Shown: positions 38,292 to 43,176 of the stretch, piece by piece
Position numbering within the stretch: the stretch's first letter is position 1
Layout of the letters: the number at the start of each line of letters is the position of its first letter
Source: Acidobacteriota bacterium
GTDB taxonomy: Bacteria; Acidobacteriota; Blastocatellia; Pyrinomonadales; Pyrinomonadaceae
NCBI GenBank assembly: GCA_020200155.1
Contig: JAIVJG010000009.1
Span: forward strand, 1 to 43,176
DNA length: 43,176 nt
Reading direction: 5' to 3'
Position numbers and translations under genes: made by a program
The notes under the pieces: generated by a model
Seen by the model: only the letters and a program-made list of their open reading frames with translations
Database searches by the model: none
Told to the model about the DNA's origin: nothing

Positions 38292-39622
38292 CGTACAGGC
38301 AACTGCTCGCGGGCAACGCGGACTTCCGGCGACTGTGGGCGGGGCAGGTCATCTCGGAGATCGGCGACTGGCTCAACAACATCGCCGTGCTCGCGCTGAC
38401 CATCGAACTCGCGGGAGCGGGACGCGTCGGGCTGGCGATTGCCGTCTACGCCATCGCGCGCCACCTGCCGCTGTTCGTCTTCGGCCCGCTGGCGGGCGTC
38501 GTGGTTGACCGCGCCGACAGGCGGCGTGTGATGATCGCGGCTGACCTGTTGCGCGCCTTTCTCGCGCTCGGCTTCATCCTCGCCAACGTCTTTCAATCGC
38601 TGCCGGTCATCTACGCCGTGGGCGCGTCGCTCTTCTCCGTCTCGGCTTTCTTCAACGCAGCCAAGCGCGCCTCCATCCCGAACCTCGTGCGCGACACGGA
38701 CGAACTGCTGAGCGCCAACTCGCTCTCCGCCTCGACGACCGCCGCCACCATCGCCGTCGGCTCCGCGCTCGGCGGCGTCATCGCCGCGCTCGTCGGGCGT
38801 AACCTCGTCTTCGTCATCAACGCGCTGACCTTCCTCGCCTCGGCAGAGATGATTCGCCGCGTCCGCGCGCACACGAGAAAACAGAAAGCAGGCGCGACGC
38901 AGGCGGCACGCGACAAACAGCCGCCGGTCTTCGTGCCTTCGACCGTCTTCCGCGTGCTGCGACGCGTGGCGATTGATTTTCGGGAGGGCTTGCGCTACGT
39001 GCGCGGCGACGCGTTGCTGTCGGCGATCTTCGTCGTGGCCGCCGGGTGGGGGTTGGGGAACGGGGCGGCGCGTGCGCTCTACAGCATCTTCGGGGCGCGC
39101 ATGGGCGAGGGGGTGGTCGCGGGTTGGGGGCCGTCGGCGCGTGAGTGGATTGCGCGCCCGACGGACTTCGGCATCTCCGTGCTGTTCGTCGCGATGGGTT
39201 TGGGCGGCGTGTTGGGAGCGCCGCTGGCGAAGCGTTTCAACCGCGCGCCGGGCGACAGGCTGGGCGCGCGGATGGGACGCTCGCTGACGCTCGACGGATT
39301 TGGACTCGCGCTCTTCAGCCTGATGCCGAACATCTGGGTCGCGGCGCTCGTGCTCGTGGCGCGCGAGATGAACTTCGCGATCTGGTGGACGGCGCAGCAA
39401 ACAATCGTCATGCAGCGCACAGACGACGCATACGCGGGCCGCGTCTTCGCTTCCTACGAGACGCTGACGACGCTGATGATGGTCGGCTCGATGCTGGTCT
39501 CAGGCGCGGCTGCCGACCGCGTAGGGATTCGCCCCGTCGGCGCGAGCGCAGGATTGATCGTCGCCATGTCCGGCCTGCTCTGGTTCATACTGCGCCGCCG
39601 ACGCGCGAGCGCGCTGGCATGA
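38288..39622 (+). CDS. Major facilitator superfamily transporter (EntS/MFS_3-like)
   Basis: 444 residues, 12 predicted membrane helices. The N-terminal FRRLWAGQVISEIGDWLNNIAVLAL and ARHLPLFVFGPLAGVVVDRADRRRVMIAADLLRAFLALGF (the loop 2-3 MFS motif DRxDRRRV) are typical of the enterobactin-exporter-like MFS_3 branch. It also has NAAKRASIPNLVRDTDELLSANSLSA and AGRVFASYETLTTLMMVGSMLVSGAAADRVGIRPV. The substrate is unknown. Start is a TTG at 38288 overlapping the TGA of the transglycosylase, as TTGA; no other start fits the conserved N-terminus, so a coupled translation is likely. Confidence 0.88.
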   Translation: MTYRQLLAGNADFRRLWAGQVISEIGDWLNNIAVLALTIELAGAGRVGLAIAVYAIARHLPLFVFGPLAGVVVDRADRRRVMIAADLLRAFLALGFILANVFQSLPVIYAVGASLFSVSAFFNAAKRASIPNLVRDTDELLSANSLSASTTAATIAVGSALGGVIAALVGRNLVFVINALTFLASAEMIRRVRAHTRKQKAGATQAARDKQPPVFVPSTVFRVLRRVAIDFREGLRYVRGDALLSAIFVVAAGWGLGNGAARALYSIFGARMGEGVVAGWGPSAREWIARPTDFGISVLFVAMGLGGVLGAPLAKRFNRAPGDRLGARMGRSLTLDGFGLALFSLMPNIWVAALVLVAREMNFAIWWTAQQTIVMQRTDDAYAGRVFASYETLTTLMMVGSMLVSGAAADRVGIRPVGASAGLIVAMSGLLWFILRRRRASALA

Positions 39623-39668
39623 AGTCGGCAAAAGATTTATGTTTGGGTGCGCCGGTACTGACCCGGTA

Positions 39669-39697
39669 GTCGCACGCAATTTGTTAATCGCTATAAT
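39669..39697 (+). promoter_or_regulatory. Promoter of the amidohydrolase gene, leaderless
   Basis: GTCGCA (39669-39674), a 17-base spacer beginning CGC and ending ATCGC, then TATAAT (39692-39697). The ATG at 39707 is only 9 bases past the -10, so transcription should start at or within a few bases of the start codon. The cassette is repeated at 41084-41112. Confidence 0.7.
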
Positions 39698-39706
39698 GGC
39701 AAACGC

Positions 39707-41068
39707 ATGACAAAGCTTTACCGCGCACGCTGGGTGCTGCCGATTTCGTCGCCGGCGATAGAGGACGGCGGGGTTGCCGTTGTGGGCACGCGCATCTCCG
39801 GCGTCGGGCGTAGCGACGAACTTGTCGAGAGATTCCCCGGCGCGTCGGTGTGCGACTTCGGCGAGGCGGCGCTCCTGCCCGGCTTCGTCAACTGCCACTC
39901 GCATCTTGAACTGACGGCGATGCGCGGCTTTCTCGAACGCGAGGAAGGCGACTTCTTCGCGTGGCTGAAAAGGCTGACGCTGGCGCGCAACGAGCGGATG
40001 ACGGCGGCGGACCTTTACGTCTCGGCGGCGTGGGGCGCGGTTGAAGCGGCGCGTGCGGGTGTGACGTGCGTGGGCGACGCGAGCGACGCGGGTGCGTCGC
40101 CGTTGAGGGCGCTCGGCGACGTGGGACTGCGCGGCATCGTCTATCAGGAGGCGTTCGGCCCGGACCCGCGCGTGGCGCAGGGGCAGTTCGACAAACTACG
40201 CGCGAAGGTCGAGAGCCTGCGCGCGGGCGAGAGCAAGCTTGTGACGCTCGGCATCTCGCCGCACTCGCCCTACACCATCAGCGCGCCGCTGCTTGAATTG
40301 CTCACGGAGTACGCCGTTCGGGAACGCCTGCCAATGATGATTCACGCGGCGGAGTCGCGGTTCGAGGAGATGCTTTTGAAGGAGGGGCGCGGGCCGTTCG
40401 TCGAGGAATACAGGCGGCGCGGCTTCGAGTGGGTCACGCCCGGCGTCTCGACGATTCAATACCTGAACTCGCTCGGCGTTTTGCGTGCGCGCCCTTTGCT
40501 CGCGCATTGCATTCGCGTGGACGAGCGAGACATCGAGACGATTAAAGACGCGGGCGCACGCGTCGCGCACTGCCCGAAGTCGAACGCCAAGCTCGGACAC
40601 GGTCGCGCTCCGTTCGCGGCCTTCCTGCGCGCGAAGTTGGATGTCGGCCTGGGGAGCGATTCGGTGGCGAGCAACAACGCCTGCGACCTGCTCGAAGAAT
40701 CGCGCTTCGCCACGCTGCTCTCGCGCTCCGCAGGCGATCTTCTGGAAGACGGGCGCGCGGTCAACTGCGACGACGCGCTTCGCACGGCGACTCAGGGCGG
40801 CGCGCGTGCTCTCGGCTTCGAGCTTCAGACCGGCGCACTCGCCGAAGGTCTGGAGGCTGACCTCGTCGCCGTCTCTCTACGGGGCGTGCATCAAGTTCCG
40901 GCTTACGACGTTTCGGCGTCGCTCGTCTTCTCGTCTTCGGGCCGCGACGTGTTGATGACGACGGTGGCAGGCCGGGAAGTCTTCCGCGACGGGCGCATGA
41001 CGACCGTGGACGAAGAAAAACTGCGCTTGCGTATGAATGAGATTGCGCGCCGCCTCGCGTTGCCGTGA
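39707..41068 (+). CDS. Amidohydrolase, MtaD/SsnA-like deaminase family
   Basis: 453 residues. Metal-dependent amidohydrolase fold: the first metal motif HSH at 64-66 (PGFVNCHSHLELTAMRG), His213 in MMIHAAESRFEE with Glu216, His267 in LLAHCIRVDE, and Asp318 in GLGSDSVASNN, in the order expected for a deaminase of the 5-methylthioadenosine/S-adenosylhomocysteine, guanine or aminofutalosine type. HCPKSNAKLGHGRAP is also typical of that group. It might be an aminofutalosine deaminase for menaquinone synthesis or a nucleoside deaminase; the window does not decide. Cytoplasmic. Probably leaderless mRNA. ATG 39707 chosen for its fit to the promoter and family start. Confidence 0.85.
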   Translation: MTKLYRARWVLPISSPAIEDGGVAVVGTRISGVGRSDELVERFPGASVCDFGEAALLPGFVNCHSHLELTAMRGFLEREEGDFFAWLKRLTLARNERMTAADLYVSAAWGAVEAARAGVTCVGDASDAGASPLRALGDVGLRGIVYQEAFGPDPRVAQGQFDKLRAKVESLRAGESKLVTLGISPHSPYTISAPLLELLTEYAVRERLPMMIHAAESRFEEMLLKEGRGPFVEEYRRRGFEWVTPGVSTIQYLNSLGVLRARPLLAHCIRVDERDIETIKDAGARVAHCPKSNAKLGHGRAPFAAFLRAKLDVGLGSDSVASNNACDLLEESRFATLLSRSAGDLLEDGRAVNCDDALRTATQGGARALGFELQTGALAEGLEADLVAVSLRGVHQVPAYDVSASLVFSSSGRDVLMTTVAGREVFRDGRMTTVDEEKLRLRMNEIARRLALP

Positions 41069-41083
41069 GGTTCTGACAGGCGG

Positions 41084-41112
41084 GTCGCACGCTGGTCGCA
41101 CATCGCTATAAT
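41084..41112 (+). promoter_or_regulatory. Promoter of the PrcB-domain gene
   Basis: GTCGCA (41084-41089), a 17-base spacer beginning CGC and ending ATCGC, then TATAAT (41107-41112). The same -35, spacing and flanks occur at 39669-39697. Here a ribosome site (AAAGGGA) lies between promoter and ATG. Confidence 0.7.
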
Positions 41113-41129
41113 GCAGAAAGGGATTACGC

Positions 41130-42029
41130 ATGTTGAGCATCAGAACGAACTTCATCGTCGCGCTTATCCTGTTGGCGACGAACGGCGCGGGCGCGGCTGC
41201 CTGCGGGGCGAAGGGCGGCGGCGACGCGCAGCATACTACGCAGAAGAACGTGGCGCAGGGCGGCTACGGGAAGGTGAGCGAGCCGTTCGTCGTGGTGGCG
41301 CGCGATAGGGCTGTCTACGGCGAGTTGCGAAAGCTGGCCGGGGAATTGCCGGATGTGGGCGCGGATTTCTTCAAGTCGAACTTGGTCGTCGCGGCCTTCC
41401 TCGGCGAGCGCAACACGGGCGGCTACTCCGTCGGCATCACGCGCGAGGCGGGCGGGGCGCTCGTCGTCTCCGAACAGACGCCGCCGGAGGGCGCGATGTT
41501 GACGCAGGCTCTGACCAATCCGTTCAGAATCGTGTCCGTGCCCATCGCCGACGAGGAAGGCGTCGAACTGCAATTGCAGGGAAGTTGGACGAAGGCATTG
41601 CTGCGACCTTATCGCGTCGTGTCGGGCGAGTTCCTGTCGGGCGGCGGCTTCGCCGGGCGCATGGAAAAGTTCGCGCTCGAAGGCGGCCTGAGCGTGGCTC
41701 GACACGAAGGTCTCGCGACGCTGTTGTTCGATCTGCGGGGCGTGGAGTCGAAGCGTCCACGCGCGCTGAAAGGCGCGGCGACGGGCATGGTCGGGAAGGA
41801 CGGAAAGTTAGAGATCGCGTCCACGGACGCCGGTGCGCTCGTCCAGAAGCCGCGCAGCCCGCTCCGCGTGACGGGACAGTTTACGAACGACGGCGGCAAC
41901 CTCGCGCTCAGGTTCGAGTCGCTGCCGCCCAGACTCGCGGACGGCTACGGCGGCAGCGGCCAACTCGAAGCCGCAGCGAGCGCGCCCACGAAAAATAAAC
42001 CGTTGACAGGAAAGCCTGCGAAACACTAA
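41130..42029 (+). CDS. Secreted protein with PrcB_C-like domain
   Basis: 299 residues. A signal peptide at about 1-24, with a weak lipobox candidate (GAAAC, Cys at 25). The region at about 84-140, NLVVAAFLGERNTGGYSVGITRE, VVSEQTPPEGAMLTQALTNPFRIVSVP, is the PrcB C-terminal-like domain, first described in the Treponema dentilisin complex. The second half is a beta-rich region without known domain. The C-terminus ends in a basic, disordered stretch. ATG 41130 follows AAAGGGA at 7 bases. It probably lies outside the inner membrane; function unknown. It is the last plus-strand gene before the convergent STAND gene. Confidence 0.78.
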   Translation: MLSIRTNFIVALILLATNGAGAAACGAKGGGDAQHTTQKNVAQGGYGKVSEPFVVVARDRAVYGELRKLAGELPDVGADFFKSNLVVAAFLGERNTGGYSVGITREAGGALVVSEQTPPEGAMLTQALTNPFRIVSVPIADEEGVELQLQGSWTKALLRPYRVVSGEFLSGGGFAGRMEKFALEGGLSVARHEGLATLLFDLRGVESKRPRALKGAATGMVGKDGKLEIASTDAGALVQKPRSPLRVTGQFTNDGGNLALRFESLPPRLADGYGGSGQLEAAASAPTKNKPLTGKPAKH

Positions 42030-42121
42030 AAACGCCATTTCCACGCCCGGAAATCTCATTTCCCGCAACGACATCTCCCTACCCGTCAATGCCGTCTCCC
42101 TTCACCGGAGCATCGTCCCCG

Positions 42122-43176
42122 CTACGAAGATTGACCCTCCACCCGCTCCAAATTCCGCAGCGCTATTTCTGCATTGGGTGACTTGAGCTTTTCAAAGATA
42201 CTCAACGACTCACGAAACAGCCTCATGGCCTCTGCCTTGTCACCCTCCTGCTCTGTTAACAGCCCCAGGTTATAGAAAATCAAGGCAAGATTACCTTTAT
42301 CGCCAAGTTTCCCGGTAATCTCTAAGCTCTGATTGTAAAGTAGTCGCGCTTCCGTTAAATCTCCTTTATTACTAGCGAGATTTGCCAACGCATGTAAGGT
42401 GAGGGCGATGCCGCTCTGGTCGCTGAGCCTCTTGCTGATTTCCAAGCTCTCCTCGTAGAGCCGCCGCGCCTCTTCCATCTCGCCTTGAGCTTGCGCGAGC
42501 CTCCCCAACTCATGCAGGGTAGCAGCTAGTCCTTGTTTTGTATCTATTTGCCTCGCAATCTCCACAGACAGTTCATAATGGTTCTTTGCCGAAGCATAAT
42601 CCCCGCGATTTGCAAACATGGTTCCTAATCCATTTGCGAATGCACCAATATTCCACGTACTCTCAGACATCTTGGCTGCTTTTAATGCCTGCTCGCCGTG
42701 CCGTATCGCTTCATCCCAGTAGCCGTGTAAATCTAAAAACTGTTGCAGCGCATAGCGAGTCCGCCCGATACTTTCCCAATCCTCCATCTCGAACGCCACA
42801 TCCATCGCTCTCAACAAATTGTCTTTCTCCGTCTCAAGCAAGGCGAAATCTTCCGGCGTCTCTTGTGCGTGCGCCTCGGCGTAATCCACGAAGTAACTAA
42901 CAAAGCGGCGGCGAAACTCTCCCGCTCGTGCATCCTCAGACAGTCGCACGCCAGAGCGCGTCCGCGTCAACCCTTCCACCGTGAAGCGGCTGTTCTCTTC
43001 CATTCCTTTAATCAGCCACAACGCGCGCAGTCTCTTGATCGCTCCGTCGCTACGCCCCGCTTCCCTGCCCAACCCGACGACGGCGGCCAGCGCCTCCCGC
43101 GAGGCGCTCGGCACGAAGAGCGCCAGCGCGAGCAGCGCGTCGCGCCCGTCGTCGCCCAGAGACTCAAGGTTGAAGG
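42122..43176 (-). CDS. STAND/NB-ARC-type ATPase with TPR domain, C-terminal part (cut by window edge)
   Basis: 351 codons visible, continuing beyond the window. The first residues (ESLGDDGRDALLALALFVPSASREALAAVVG) match the helical/winged-helix region that follows the nucleotide-binding domain in STAND proteins. From about the 130th visible residue the protein is TPR: SIGRTRYALQQFLDLHGYWDEAI, GAFANGLGTMFANRGDYASA, AATLHELGRLAQAQGEMEEA, ALTLHALANLASNKGDLTEA, ALIFYNLGLLTEQEGDKAEA. STAND proteins act as signal-transduction scaffolds, in bacteria often in regulation or defence. No function can be set from this part. The ATPase core and any effector domain are outside the window. Confidence 0.82.
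   Translation of the reverse strand, partial: FNLESLGDDGRDALLALALFVPSASREALAAVVGLGREAGRSDGAIKRLRALWLIKGMEENSRFTVEGLTRTRSGVRLSEDARAGEFRRRFVSYFVDYAEAHAQETPEDFALLETEKDNLLRAMDVAFEMEDWESIGRTRYALQQFLDLHGYWDEAIRHGEQALKAAKMSESTWNIGAFANGLGTMFANRGDYASAKNHYELSVEIARQIDTKQGLAATLHELGRLAQAQGEMEEARRLYEESLEISKRLSDQSGIALTLHALANLASNKGDLTEARLLYNQSLEITGKLGDKGNLALIFYNLGLLTEQEGDKAEAMRLFRESLSIFEKLKSPNAEIALRNLERVEGQSS

Overview
The window is a GC-rich (roughly 60 %), densely coded bacterial chromosome segment. Gene content (hrcA-grpE-dnaK-dnaJ cluster, BrxA/BrxB-type bacilliredoxin, PEP-CTERM protein, Ogg2-type glycosylase, SIMPL lipoprotein, NHL protein with a zinc ribbon) and the style of the intergenic DNA suggest an Acidobacteriota member, most likely class Blastocatellia. 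This is inference from gene content; there is no rRNA or tRNA gene to confirm it. I see no CRISPR, phage, integrase or insertion sequence.

Layout. 1-1470: 5' part of efp and a SprT-like metalloprotease, both on minus. 1823-7564, plus: hrcA, grpE, dnaK, dnaJ, then a small secreted protein with a strong terminator. 7793-17342, minus: tsaD with a PilZ-like N-terminal module, rsmD, a SIMPL lipoprotein, an NHL/zinc-ribbon membrane protein, recG, bacilliredoxin, tsaE and bifunctional nnr. 17650-19286, minus: two secreted proteins, one with a PEP-CTERM sorting tail. 19516-22514, minus: murJ preceded by an NtrC/PilR-type response regulator broken by an internal deletion. 22743-27430, minus: a type IV pilus minor-pilin operon (fimT, pilV, pilW, pilX, TPR) behind a candidate sigma-54 promoter. 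28193-29608, minus: PBP4-type D,D-carboxypeptidase. 29878-42029, plus: Ogg2 glycosylase, TPR protein with two retropepsin-like domains, PIN protein, low-GC membrane ORF, antitoxin-like protein, unknown protein, large repeat/lectin-like secreted protein, lytic transglycosylase, MFS transporter, amidohydrolase and PrcB-domain protein. 42122-43176, minus: C-terminal part of a STAND/TPR protein cut by the window edge.

Functional themes are protein folding and heat shock (HrcA, GrpE, DnaK, DnaJ), translation quality (EF-P, TsaD and TsaE for tRNA t6A, RsmD), DNA repair (RecG, Ogg2), envelope and peptidoglycan (MurJ, PBP4, lytic transglycosylase, PEP-CTERM) and type IV pili.

The most striking unexplained structure is a set of at least eight intergenic elements built from degenerate 7-base tandem words. 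Each has two arms complementary to each other, so each can fold into a long hairpin. Each element uses a different heptamer, so ordinary homology search would miss the family. They resemble in style the short tandemly repeated repetitive (STRR) sequences of cyanobacteria. Other points of note are an intact-motif but truncated PilZ module fused in frame to TsaD, the deleted sigma-54 activator, an EF-P with Asn at the loop tip, and two near-identical promoter cassettes, one giving an apparently leaderless mRNA.
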